DNA of 64,000 nucleotides from Utricularia gibba (Eukaryota > Streptophyta > Magnoliopsida > Lamiales > Lentibulariaceae), in contig NEEC01000014.1 of assembly GCA_002189035.1 (NCBI GenBank), positions 2,501 to 66,500 on the forward strand. Reading direction: 5' to 3'. The position numbers and the translations under genes were made by a program. The notes under the pieces were generated by a model. That model was not told where the DNA came from. It saw only the letters and a list, made by a program, of their open reading frames with translations, and ran no database searches. Positions 36,664 through 50,959 of this stretch are shown one piece after another (the stretch's first letter is position 1; every line of letters begins with the position of its first letter).

Positions 36664-39424
36664 ATGGGCTGCGCCGCCTCTAAGCTCCATGAATCGCCGC
36701 CGGTGGCTCTCTGCCGTCACCGCTGCGCTTTTCTCGACGATGCTCTCCGATACCGCCTCGCTCTCGCTCAGTCGCATGTGGCTTACCTCAATTCCCTCGA
36801 CGCTCTCGGCGTATCCCTTCACCGCTTTCTCCACCTGCAGCGGGATCTCGATGGGCCCTCTTCCCCCCTTCTCAAACTCCCCACAAAGGCGAAAGGGGAG
36901 CCTGATTCGCCGGAGAGGATTGGGCACCATCTTCAGTCGCTGTCGCATTCTGGGTCCCATCTCCACTTTCACTCAGACTCGGATTCTTTCCACCATCTTG
37001 ATGATGAGATACCGCCGGAGATTCACGAGCATTGGCACCCTTACGGCGGCGGTGCTCCAAGTTACGGCGATTCCTTGTTAAATTTCCGTGGGGACGGCGG
37101 CGACGTAGCCTTCATGAGAATCAATTACATGAAAGCCCAAGCCACCGCCTCCGTAGCTTATTCTCAGAAGCCCGTTGGCGCCGCCACTGTCCGTGTTGAT
37201 GACTCCTCTCTTTCTCTCAATTCCAAGTACGTTGATGTTGATGAAAACCGAAATCGGATTAATCCTCCACCGTATATCAGCGGGTATTCAGATTACCGTG
37301 GTGCAGGAGATGGGCATTCTATAAAACATCAGGCGGCCCCGCCACCGCCTCCTCCTCCTCCTACATCGACGTGGGATTTCTTAAACCCATTCGAAGCATT
37401 CGACAGGTATTACATTCCTTACGGCAACGACTTCAAGGAGATTCGCGAGGAAGAAGGGATTCCTGATCTGGAGGATGAGGATGAGGAAGTGGTGAAGGGA
37501 GTCGATGGAGATCGGAAGGATGTTAGTAGTCAAACCAGTAGCAGTCACTCAAAGACGGCGGCGCCTGAGGAACAGCATCCTGCCGTCATTAATGCAGATC
37601 GTGAAGCGGGTCCAAGTGATGCAGCGGGAGAGCACAATTTGCTCAATGACGACGAAAGTTACCGAAACAGCAGAGTAAATTCTTCTGCGGTGAAAGCTCG
37701 TGGGCGTGGTGAAATCAAGGACGATTTGGACGCCGTAAAAGTGTTAGAAACCCAATTTCTCCATGCTTCGGAGTCTGGGAAGGAGATTTCTGAGTTTCTC
37801 GATGTCGGAAATGTTCCATATAAACACAAGAAGGGCGGCAGCCTCCTTGTACATGGTAAAGATTCGATCTTTTAATTTTGACAAGCGTCCTCAAAAGTGA
37901 TAATTTCCAGTTTCCTTGCATCACGTCACAGCTCCCAGTCCGAAGAAGATACTGCATCTGCATCTACCAGGGCTGTTGAAATCGGGGGGGTCTAAAAACC
38001 AAGATTCCGAGATGGATCAACACAGGCCTAAAAACCTTTCTTCCACTTTACACGAGATCTATCTCTGGGAGAGAAAGCTGTATGAAGAAGTGAAGGTGCA
38101 AAAGAGTTATTCGCCTCCTTTCTTTCTCTCCTTTTGTCTAGGCGTATCTTTTGGTGGGGCTGCAATATTCTCTGCTTTTAAATCCTTTTGGACAATTGTA
38201 GTTGTTCCATTATGCCTTCACGTTGCACCGACAGTTTTGTGCTGGTCCCCAATCCACATTTGCTACCAAGAAAGATGTAGTAGTTTTCTTGTGTTCCACA
38301 GGGTATCAATGCTCTTTAATTCCCACGTCCATACTTGTACGGTTTCACGTCAAGTGACATTTTCTCAGCAAGTTCTTCCTCCACGGTGATTTTTTGACCT
38401 TTTTTGGTTCATTTAGGCCGAGGAGAAAACTAGAGTTTTACACCATCGGAAATCTGTAAAGCTCCAGGATTTAGACAGGAATGGCGCTGAGGCCAACAAA
38501 GTTGATGCGACCAGAAGTTTAGTGAGAAGCCTGTCCACCAAGATGAACATTGCGATTCAGGTTGTTGATAGAATCTCAATGAAGATCAACATGCTCAGAG
38601 ATGAGGACCTGTACCCGCAGCTTTATGAATTCATCCACAGGTATACATCCCAGTCCTTCATCCAAGACTACGTACTACTGTCTGCCTACATTGGTGGTGT
38701 TTCGTTTCGAATGGGTTCCTAATGTGGTGGCTTGGTGTGTGGGTTGAACAGGCTAACGAGGATGTGGAAATCCATGCTTGAATGCCATCGTTCGCAGCGA
38801 GAAGCACTCGAGGAATCAAAGGGACTTGACCCCCTTGCCCCTCAGTTGGAAGCCATTTCTCAGTTTCAGCAGGATCTAATTACCTGGGCGATGGCGTTTT
38901 CAGACTGGTTCACCGCCCAAAGATCCTTCGTGCATTCCTTGAACAACTGGCTCCTGAAGTGCATTCTCTATATTCCGGAAGGAACTCCTGATGGTCCAGC
39001 TCCGTTTTCTCCAGGGCGGATGGGAGCTCCTCATGTTTTCGTTGTTTGCAACCATTGGTCCCAACTACTGGACACTGTTTCAGAGTATCAAGTAGTGGAG
39101 TCGATGCAGGAGCTCGCGAGAAATGTGCTTCAACTATGGCATCGTCAGGATGACAAGGGAAATAAAGAAATCCAAGCCATGGAGAAGAGAATCATGCAGA
39201 TTCGTGTAGGGGGCGGAGCTGGTCGTGCTGTATATCAAAGCGAGACCAGCAAAACAGGGAGCATCCAGGCCAGCCTGCACCGACTTGTGGAGGCAATGGA
39301 GAAATTTACAGCCGATTCTTTGAAAGCGTACGAAGAGCTTTTGCAGCGGATCACAGATGTCACTGCTGCTGCTGCTGCTGCTCCTCCTACTACTACCATC
39401 ACCTTACAACAAAATTCTTCTTAA
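36664..39424 (+). CDS. DUF630/DUF632 domain protein (NRG2 / APSR1-like)
   Basis: Four exons: 36664-37855, 37932-38095, 38417-38640 and 38752-39424, in phase, 750 residues. The N-terminus MGCAASKLHESPPVALCRHR starts with Met-Gly-Cys, a likely N-myristoylation plus palmitoylation site; the DUF630 domain covers the first 60 or so residues. The middle is low-complexity with a run of prolines, the TSTWDFLNPFEAFD motif, and acidic stretches. From about residue 440 the DUF632 domain follows, with TLHEIYLWERKLYEEVK, DEDLYPQLYEFI and LTRMWKSMLECH, and later FVHSLNNWLLKC. The product ends in an Ala run encoded by GCT repeats. Family members are plasma-membrane or nuclear regulators; NRG2 acts in nitrate signalling. 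The biochemical activity is not known. An AATAAA lies at 39469-39474, 45 bases after the stop. Confidence 0.93.
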
Positions 39425-39803
39425 AATCTCTGCCGCTGACAAAATCCGCGTCATTCTTGGCCAACAACAATAAATGAGTCATTTGTAAATGTGGGAAATT
39501 CATGGCCTTGGCTTCTCACCACACCCGACACCACCAATGCTGATTTATAAATTTCTACAATCTATCATACACTAAGGTGGGCCTGTACGGCCCATGTTTC
39601 CAATCCATTAACAATCTCGGAATTCGGAATATCCTGGCCTGGCCTGGCCTGCCTCCCTGCCTCGACGAACGCTTATCCGCGATAGGGTTACACGTGGGAA
39701 TGTTCATACGGTCAGCCCGGTTTCGGAGCCCCTAATCTCCACTTCCGACCAGGTCGGTAGGTATCCGGCGTTGAACCCTCAATCAGCGAGACACTCCACA
39801 GAA
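39425..39803. promoter_or_regulatory. Gap between DUF630/632 gene and GGR
   Basis: This 380-base gap holds the polyadenylation region of the upstream gene and the promoter of GGR. A short CCTGG repeat lies near 39630-39650. No other feature seen. Confidence 0.4.
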
Positions 39804-41087
39804 ATGCTGTTTTCATCCGCGATAGCCGCATCGCCGCATGCCTTTTTACCGAGGGTTGCCTCATCGCCTTCTCACCGTGGACTTCGGTGCTCCCTCGCTC
39901 CGGTTCCGGCTGCATTTGATCTGAAGACGTACTGGACGGATCTGATTAAGGAAGTCAATCAGAAACTCGATGAGGCGATACCGGTTCAGTACCCGCAACA
40001 GATATACGAGGCAATGCGCTACTCTGTTCTCGCCAAAGGCGCTAAAAGAGCGCCGCCTGTTATGTGCGTGGCTTCCTGTGAGCTCTTCGGAGGAAACCGG
40101 CTCTCCGCCTTCCCCACCGCCTGCGCTCTTGAAATGGTTTTCTTCTTTCCTTGTCAGAATTCCATCCCATCTTGGCGGCAACTGCGCAATTATCTTCAAA
40201 GGGAGATTCATCATATTACCTTATTGATTAATTTGGACTCTTCAACAAGCATTCTCTTCGAGCACGCTATGTGTAAATCCATTTATGGATTAAACATGAT
40301 CATTACTTGGCATTAGAGGATACCTAGTTAAACACATTTCAACAAAGTATTGTTGGAGTATTGATTCTCATCTTTTTTGTGGTGTTTTCTCTTACTCTCT
40401 TGCTCTTTTTCCTTCCCACAGGTTCACTCGGCTTCACTGATTCATGATGACTTGCCGTGCATGGATGATGACCCGTCGAGGCGAGGCCAACCTTCCAACC
40501 ACACAGTTTTTGGGGAGGACATGGCGATATTAGCTGGGGATGCTCTGTTCCCCCTTGGTTTCAAGCACATCGTTTCCCACACTCCAGCTGATCTTGTACC
40601 TGAGACTCGACTCCTTCGTGTCATTGCCGAGATCGCAAGGGCAGTGGGATCAACCGGAATGGCTGCTGGTCAGTTCATTGATCTTGAGGGTGGACCAAAT
40701 GCAGTGGACTTCGTTCAAGAAAAAAAATTCGGTGAAATGGGGCAGTGCTCAGCTGTATGCGGTGGCTTGCTGGCTGGTGCGACAGAGGATGAGCTTCAGT
40801 ACCTGAGGAACTATGGTCGTGCCGTTGGAGTCCTGTATCAGGTAGTGGATGACATATTGGAAGCAAATGCAAAGAAGGAGACGACCCAGGGGGAAAGCAG
40901 CAAAAGAAAAGGCAAAAGCTATGTTTCGGTATATGGTGTAGACAAGGCAATGCAGGTTGCTGAGGACTTGAGGTCTCAGGCTAAGCGAGAATTGGCGAAG
41001 CTGGACAAGTATGGAGACCAGGTTCTTCCTTTATACAGCTTTGTTGATTATGCTGCAGACAGAGGGTTTAGTTTTGCCCCTGAGTAA
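39804..41087 (+). CDS. GGR: Geranylgeranyl diphosphate synthase small subunit type II (GGR-like), plastid
   Basis: Two exons, 39804-40136 and 40422-41087, give 332 residues. The first in-frame ATG is at 39804; the open frame upstream is entered by TTG. Residues 1 to about 45 look like a plastid transit peptide. The body opens FDLKTYWTDLIKEVNQKLDEAIPV and has the first Asp-rich motif DDLPCMDDD. The second Asp-rich motif is not canonical: it reads DDILEANAKK, lacking the final Asp of DDxxD. Two CxxxC motifs are present, CVASC and CSAVC, which mark small subunits and are used to bind the large subunit. These features match GGR-type proteins, which are inactive or weak alone but bind plastid GGPP synthase and steer it toward GGPP or GPP for chlorophyll, carotenoid or terpene supply. 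The long basic insert after DDILE is like GGR. Confidence 0.92.
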
Positions 41088-41884
41088 CCGTTGGATGTTT
41101 TGTAACGTATGCACCCTCTTGTGGTAACCGTGTTTGCATGCGAATGGGGAAGATCCCAGATATCAAATCAACCATATACGGACCAAAATACTCTTATTTT
41201 CGTACAGCTGATGAACAGCATTCTGGACAGTATGCATGAAAATCAGCAAAGCGCCACCTGATCATAAAAATGCTTCTCTCTCCTCTGCTGGCGGAGAAAG
41301 TCTAGTTACATGCCCCCATCTTATTGCAGCATAAAGAAGGGGCATTATATAGGCTGGCATCATTATTCAATGGGCTTAGACTTGTATCCGCCAGGAACAG
41401 GATCCTGCGTGTGGAGCCCCATAAATGGTGTCCGGCGGCTAACCTGGCTTCCTACCGATGCAATGCAACAACAAATGCAAACGTGAGGTGCAAACTTGAA
41501 GAACTTCCTGGTACTTTCTCTCCGCCACATCCTGAACACACACCAGAGAAGAAAAATGCAACTTGTTTTACTGCGATAGCTGTTTAATATAAAGTGACAA
41601 AAGATGCCAGCCACATCGAGATGGCCATGTGGTGGGTATCTCTCTAACTGCACAAAAAAATCTTCTAGATCCTGCTATTCAGCTTAATAAAAATAGTTTG
41701 GATGATTGGTTTTATATTTTACAAAAGTGTCTGTGTCATTTCATTATACGACTCCTTGATGTCACTCATGACGTTGTACTCATCCCTTCTTCTCTCTTTC
41801 CTTGTTTTCGTCCTACTCATCTGTATATAACACCAGACACGGCGGCGGATAAGCGACAAGGAACTGCGGCTTGCGCTTGACAAG
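41088..41884. promoter_or_regulatory. Gap between GGR and first monooxygenase, with TATA box
   Basis: The 3' flank of GGR is followed by the promoter of the first monooxygenase. TATATAA at 41824-41830 lies 55 bases before its ATG, which would leave a short leader. No open frame here looks coding. Confidence 0.45.
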
Positions 41885-43480
41885 ATGGAAATGGAGGAAG
41901 AGGTGGTGATAGTCGGTGCTGGTGTTGCTGGCCTTGCTACTGCCCTGGGACTTCACAGGTATGCAGTGCAATGCAACCCGTACTCTACCTAATTTAGTTC
42001 TTGCCGCTTTAATATGGTGGATCCATTAGACTGGGGATTCGGAGTTTGGTTCTCGAGTCCGCGGAGACACTGAGAGTTACCGGCTTCGCGTTTGGGTTCT
42101 GGAGCAATGCTTGGAAGGCCTTGGAAGCCTTGGGTGTTGCGGATCCTGTTAGGGACAGGCACCAGAGGCTCTTAGGGTAACCTTAACATTTTACCTTGAC
42201 AAGTAATATTACATTCTCCTGCTGACTCACTGCTATAACAGCCTTGTAGTCACATCCACAACCACGGGCCTTCAAGCATCGGAGATGATGCTCCCCGGGT
42301 AGCCGGGTAAGTGTTTGTGAAATTGCCTAACCGAACCCAAAGAATGCTTGCTACCTTCTGGCTTTTAGTGATGCTTCGTTTCATCAACAGGGGCACTCTG
42401 GAGGTGCGATGTGTTAATAGAAAGATTCTCCTGGAAATAATGGAAAAGGAACTCCCAAGGGACGCCATAAGGTACTCATCCAAGCTTGTAGACATACAGG
42501 TTGATGGTGCCACCAAGTCTCTCCTCCTTGCTGATGGAACTGTAATCAAAGCCAGGGTACGCTCTGTCACTTTGATGATTCGTACTTCAAAAGTCACATT
42601 TGGGTCGTAACGCTCTCTTTTTTTTTTTTGTGATGTTGATTAGGTGGTGATTGGAGCTGATGGAGTCAACTCTCCCGTGTCCAGGTTTTTGGGGTTGAGC
42701 AAGCCTGTTTCATCCGGTCGTTTCGCGATTAGAGGCTTCGTAAACTTTGAGGATGGTCATGGATTCGACATGAAATTCTTGCAGTTCGTGGGGGATGGGA
42801 TAAGACATGGGATCGTGCCCGCTGACGATCACTCTATCTATTGGTTTTGTTCCTACTCCCCTTCCTCTCAAGGTTCTAGTTGGATACATCTTGCACATTT
42901 TTTTTAGTTTTCATGGCATTAAAACAATCGGACCTCGTGATGGCATAAAATTGCATCAGATGAGCGAGAGATAGAGCATGATCCCGCCAAATTGAAGGAC
43001 TTCGCACTGAAGAAACTTGGAAAGGTGACGGAAAGGGTGAGGCAGGTAATTGAGAAGACGGATCTAAACTACATTATATCCACAGAGTTGAGATTCAGAC
43101 ATCCATGGGAGCTTCTATGGGGCAAGATAAGCAAAGACAATGTTTGTGTGATCGGAGACGCATTACACCCTATGACACCGGACCTCGGGCAAGGTGCGTG
43201 CTGCGCGCTGGAAGACAGTGTTGTGCTGGCCCGTTGCTTGGGGGAGGCAATGGGGGGGGAAGGTAAAGACGAATGTATTAGGAAGGGGATGGAGAAGTTT
43301 GCAAAGAAGAGAAGATGGAGAAGCTTCGAGTTGATAAGCTTGGCTTACTTGGTGGGACGAGTGCAGCAAGGTGGTGGAACTGCCATCAACTTTCTCAGGG
43401 ACATGTTTCTGGGCAAACTGTTGATGGGCATTGGAATCAGTAAGGCTGGATACGACTGCGGGAAGCTGGCATCCCCGTAA
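41885..43480 (+). CDS. FAD-dependent monooxygenase, plant MO/CTF2-like, copy 1, one-base frame break
   Basis: Six exons: 41885-41958, 42030-42176, 42242-42306, 42391-42556, 42644-42872 and 42960-43480. The N-terminal dinucleotide fold is VVIVGAGVAGLATALGLHR. GADGVNSPV is the DG motif that contacts FAD and NAD(P)H; GDALHPMTPDLGQGACCALED is the GD motif that binds FAD ribose. This is the aromatic-ring hydroxylase-like family; the substrate is unknown and plant members are often salicylate-hydroxylase-like by similarity only. Compared with copy 2, exon 3 is one base shorter in the CCCCGGG stretch at 42293-42299, causing an in-frame TAG at 42300-42302. One added base gives 400 residues with every later exon in phase. 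No transit peptide is evident. AATAAA lies at 43510-43515 after the stop. Confidence 0.9.
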
Positions 43481-44288
43481 TGCATCATGGCGTGGGCGAA
43501 ACCTGTATCAATAAATAAACCATAAGAAATATGTATGTGTATATTATTGTGTGTGTGTGTGTTATGTGGAGCTATGTTTCAAACTCAGCCAATTAACCTG
43601 TGAGTTAAACAGGTTAATTGGTTTTCGGCAATTCACTGATTAATCAGATTTCAATTATTGGTTTTATATATAAATTTTTTAAAAAAATAATATAATATCC
43701 AATCAGGGTTTTAAGGGTGTGGATGTAATATGATAGATTACTTTGCTTTTATAAAAAAATTTACTTCAAAAAATATTTCGATTTGATAATTATGTAATTT
43801 GATTGAGTCAAAAACAATTACGATTTCTCTTGACTAATAAATTTCATGATTTATTTTTTATTTCCAAACGAATTTCCATATGTGATTTATTGTTAATGTG
43901 ATTTTTTTTGTATAATAAAGAAGGGAATGACTTCGATTATTATATTTTAGTAACTAAAATATGTGTTACAAAAATTAAATATATTAATTATTTTATTATT
44001 AGTGATGATTTAGTAAGCTTCAAAATAATATTTATTATTTATTAATTTTAGATTTGATCGATCAAGCTCGGGTTTTTAATTGGACCCGTTCCATACTTAT
44101 ATACCCAATTGAAAGTTGAAAACATAGATGGAGAGTGAATTGTGACTGGTTTAAAAAACTGGCCACCGCACACGTCACAACAAAGAAAGAGACAGCGTGT
44201 GTGGACCGGACCTACTACCACCACAAGAGGCTTCTAGAAATGAAGATGATCAGGTGTCCACTACCACCCGCCTGGCTGCCACGAGAAG
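43481..44288. promoter_or_regulatory. Gap between the two monooxygenase copies
   Basis: A short GT repeat lies near 43551-43560, and an AT-rich block from about 43660 to 44060. A TTATATAC sequence at 44098-44105 could serve as TATA box for copy 2, about 190 bases before its ATG. No gene seen. Confidence 0.4.
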
Positions 44289-45935
44289 ATGGAGATGGAG
44301 ATGGAGATGGAGATGGAGATGGAGGAAGAGGTAGTTATAGTCGGTGCAGGCGTTGCAGGTCTAGCGACTTCCCTAGGACTACACCGGTATGCCATTTAAG
44401 CTAACAACTTGCAATGGAGGAAGAAATTTAAGCCTTAATTCTTTAGTACGATTGATCCATTAGACTGGGGATTCGGAGTCTGGTTCTGGAGTCCGCGGAG
44501 ACGCCCAGGGTCACTGGCTTCGCATTCGTCTTCTGGAGCAATGCTTGGAAAGCGTTGGAAGCCCTGGGCGTCGCGGATGCTGTCAGGGAAAAGCACCGAA
44601 GGCTTCTAGGGTAATCCTTCATCACTTAACCTGGATTAGTAACATCCAACTCCCACTCACTCTTTGTACCAATTCATTTGCTATAGCTTCGTAATTTCAT
44701 CCACATCAACGGGACTTCAAGCATCAGAGATGATGCTCCCGCAAGAGGCAGGGTATGTTTCACCGAGCTCGGTGGTTTATGCATGGCTTTTGGTGATGCA
44801 TACCTTCATTCGCAGGAGCACCCTGGAGGTACGATGTGTATACAGAAAGCTTCTCCTGGAAATACTGGAAGCGGAACTCCCCAGGAATACGATAAGGTAC
44901 TCGTCTAAGCTTGTTGACATACAAGTTGATGGCCCCACCAAGTCTCTTCTCCTTGCAGATGGAACCGTAATCAAGGCCAGGGTATGGTCTATAGCTTTAA
45001 TTGCACGCATTTACAGCATACACGTAACAGTCACATTTAAGGTTATAGAATATCCTGGTGGAAATGTCTCTGCTTTTTAATCTCTTGAATAGGTTGTGAT
45101 TGGGGCTGATGGACTTTACTCTCCGGTGGCCAAGTTTTTGGGTTTGAGCAAACCTGTGTCATCTGGTCGTTTCGCAATCAGGGGCTTTGTAAGCTTCGAG
45201 GATGGCCATGGACTCGAGATAAAATTTATGCTGTTCTTGGGGGATGGGATGCTGTATGGTGTAGTGCCCCTCGATGATCGCTCCATCTATTGGTTTTGTG
45301 CCTACGTTCCTTCCTCTGAAGGTTGTAGTTGCATTCGAACTTCTGATTTTCAGCTTCCATGTCATTGAAACAATCCGACCTCGTAACACGTCCCTTGGTA
45401 TAACATTGCATCAGATGAACGAGAGATTGAACAGGATGCTGTCAAACTGAAGGAATTCGCACTTCGGAGGCTTGGAAAAGTAACCGAGAGGGTGAGGCAG
45501 GTATTTGAGAAAACGGATCTAAACCACATTGCATGTACAGAGTTGAGATTTAGACATCCTTGGGGGCTTCTGTGGGGCAACATGTGCAAGGATGGTGTTT
45601 GTGTGATCGGAGACGCATTACATCCCATGACACCAGACCTTGGCCAAGGTGCGTGTTGCGCGCTAGAAGACAGTGTCGTGCTAGCGCGTTGCTTGGGCGA
45701 AGCAATGAAAGGGGGAGATGGGGATGAGAGGACAAACAAGGGGCTACACAAGTTTGTCAAGGAGAGAAGATGGAGAAGCTTTGAGATGGTAAGCTTGTCG
45801 TATCTGGTTGGACGAATGCAGCAAGGCAGTGGAGCTGTGCTCGGCTTCATTGGAGGTACTCTCTTGGGCAAACTCATGACGGCTATAAGACTCAGACAGA
45901 CCAGATATGATTGTGGGAAGTTGGCGTCTCAATGA
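44289..45935 (+). CDS. FAD-dependent monooxygenase, plant MO/CTF2-like, copy 2
   Basis: Six exons: 44289-44386, 44464-44610, 44687-44752, 44816-44981, 45093-45321 and 45415-45935, giving 408 residues. Exons 2 to 6 have the same lengths and phases as copy 1 apart from the single base missing there, so the pair is a tandem duplication. The motifs are VVIVGAGVAGLATSLGLHR, GADGLYSPV and GDALHPMTPDLGQGACC. The start is a run of five Met-Glu codon pairs (ATGGAG repeats, 44289-44318), so any of several ATGs could serve; the longest was taken. Copy 1 has only MEMEEE, so the repeat expanded after duplication or contracted in copy 1. A role in hydroxylating an aromatic compound is inferred from family only. 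Confidence 0.93.
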
Positions 45936-46243
45936 TGTGTGGGAGTGCAAGGCCTGCCTGGATTCCTGCTGTATTGTTGTCCAACGGTGGCTTGCATATG
46001 AAGAACATCTCCGAGTGTGTTACAGCTGAACTCCGGTCTTATTTACGTTGCTTTCATCACCGAAGATTGTGTTTCAATTGATGTGACCACCACAAGTACA
46101 TTCAACGCATACGATACAAGGCTGACGAAACACGAATACCAGTAAGTTCAGGTAAAACATTACACCAACAGCGTTGAGAAACACAACAACAGGGACAAGA
46201 AATCTTGTCTTTTTCCAGATTATGGAGCTGGGGAAGCACCACC
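45936..46243. other. Gap between convergent monooxygenase copy 2 and ROP gene
   Basis: A gap of 308 bases holding the 3' flanks of both genes. No other feature seen. Confidence 0.4.
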
Positions 46244-48842
<2,599 letters not shown>

Positions 48843-49184
48843 TTACCACGCTGTTGAAAAAGGATGTTTCGAACCTCCGGCGATTGATGGGGAAAGCTGA
48901 AAAGGCTGGATGGAGCCCCCTCCCGCTGGATTCCGTCCACTCTTTGAGAATGGAAACAAAAAAACAAAAGTTGAAATAATTCTCGTGAGGGGCTCCCCAC
49001 CGCTCAAAGTCAAGTGCAACATTCCATCAGCATGTAGACACCTCACATCACCAACAATTGATGTGGCATTCGGCGCAGTATCCTGTATGAAGACGCAAAG
49101 GATAGATGGATTGCAGCAGCATGAGAATGACGGAGGAGTGAACACTTCCATAACGCTAGCAAACCTTAGCAGGGGACCGTAGGG

Positions 49185-50488
49185 CCCCTTCTTGGCTGCC
49201 TCTGCTGCACCCTTTTCTGCTTCTATCTCAGCCGCAATGGCATCTATTTCAGCCTCTTCGAGCTGCCGCAGTCCATCCTGCTTGGTCATCTCAGAGACTT
49301 CAAAGTTCTTCCCCCCGCTCTCCACGACCTGCAAGTTTTTACATGAAACTAGGAAAATGTGGTCCCCTTGAAAGTAAAATTGCAACCCACTAGTACAGCT
49401 CCATTTCACTGCCCCTGTCTCATAGTGAATCACCCCCTCTAGATTGCTTGCGTTTTTTCATGAAAGAACAGCAACGAAGGAGTTTGGTTAATTTTAAGTA
49501 ACACCATTGACATTTTACCTCCATCAAAGCACGAATGACTAACTTCACAGTTTCCTGATCGGATGCTTCCTTGTAATTTTTCTCCAAGAATTCGCGAATG
49601 GAGTTTGAGTTTCTCCCGTTAGCATTGTCTTTCCAAGCAGAAAATGTCCCAGGGGTGATGGAGCACCGGTGTGTGGATCAAAACCAATGATCAGGGTTGA
49701 CAGGCCAAAAGGTCTAACACCACCACTTTAGGTGTATTTCTGCTGAAGCCCAGCAATGTAGCGTGTAATGTATTCAACTGTCACTGGATCTTCAACTGTG
49801 AGCTTGTGACTCTGGCATTCTATTCGGGCCCTGTTAATCAAAACTCGAGCATCTGCTTTCAGACCAGCACAGGCCAATGCAATGTGATCGTCTAGACTGA
49901 CGATCTTCTTCACTGATCTGGAAGATAACAAATGAAATATAGGAGTTCAGGTGTGACCATCATGTAAAAACACAGAAGATTGAAAGCATAGTACGCCATG
50001 AAAAATTGTGCACAAACCCTGATAATACATCAAGAACAACCACAATCAGCAAAACAGAGGGAAAAGCTACATTCCGGGGTAGGCCAGCGTTCAAGTGCAC
50101 AAATTTTTCAGCTGCGGTTTGGCAACTGAAAAAACTGCTTTTTTAGCGGTGCTGTTCCGCAACCGAAAAAAAATTTCATCCAACACCAAAACATTTTGGA
50201 TTTTACAAAGCATTAAATTGGCGCAGAAAAATCAATTCAAACCTCGAAAGGACCTGAAAAAATCATCACCAATGATCAGCAGATCGCTTGGAGAGCCAAG
50301 GAAAAGGAATAAACATAGAATCGTGAGGCTTAGGAGCTGATTTTTTTCTCAACGGCGAGCACGATAACATCCGTGCCTGGGATGCCGACAGCTGCGTTCC
50401 CTTTGCGCATGGCCTCAAGAGCGTACTCCACCTGAAATAGGCGGCCGTCCGGTGAGAACAGAGTGATTGCTCTATCATATCTAGCCAT
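49185..50488 (-). pseudogene. Decayed copy of 20S proteasome alpha-4 subunit (PAD1-like)
   Basis: Three exons on the minus strand: about 50488-50315, 49917-49519 and 49328 onward. The start is intact ([26 protein letters not shown]) and most of the alpha-subunit fold is recognisable: [53 protein letters not shown] and the C-terminal KKGP. Lesions: an A7 run (plus-strand T7 at 50341-50347) where six are expected shifts the frame within the first exon; CAA to TAA at 49730-49728 gives a stop; a deletion near 49652-49665 removes about seven residues and shifts frame; and the normal stop is lost, so the last frame runs on to 48843. Introns are kept, so this is a duplicated copy that died, not a retrocopy. 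A functional alpha-4 gene should exist elsewhere. Identity is sure; non-function is very likely. Confidence 0.92.
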
Positions 50489-50959
50489 TTCTCAGAAAAA
50501 AAAAAAAAACATTAGTCCGTTGCTCAGCTGCGATCCGCAAGTCGGCAAGAATTCGCGCCTTTCCCTCGCCTACTAACGGAAACGGAAACCTTAAATTTAT
50601 TGGGTAGTGAGCCAAAAGCTAACGGGCCAAGTTTTGTTTGACAAGGAAGCCCAATTAAATGTAGGGGAAAAAACTGGAGGCTGCGGCCCACGGGATGGTA
50701 ATGTTCTTTTAGCTTGCCTGGTTTGTCATCCAGAGCTAACGGCACAAATTTTAATGAAGCTCAATAGCATTCGAGGTATGGAAACTTGATCAACGAGGAC
50801 CACATAAACGAGGAGTAAAGAAAGGCTTTTAATCCATACAAGGTACCGCAGCAAATCACCCGACAGGCTGACGATGATGAATCCATGCTGAAGAAAAGAG
50901 AACAAGTGTCACCTTTGGATTGTGGTGTCCGCCCGAGGAAAACCAGAAATGGCTTGTTA
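50489..50959. other. Gap between cyclophilin gene end and proteasome pseudogene start
   Basis: This holds the 3' flank of the cyclophilin gene and the former promoter of the proteasome copy. If the cyclophilin frame break were real, its altered reading frame would run through here to 50761. Confidence 0.4.

Noticed and set aside
37081-37855. DUF630/632 gene as two separate genes
   Set aside because: The exon phases and the order DUF630 then DUF632 are those of one gene.
48843-49184. C-terminal extension of the proteasome subunit beyond the usual KKGP end
   Set aside because: It is a result of losing the normal stop; no family member has such a tail, so it is not counted as gene sequence.
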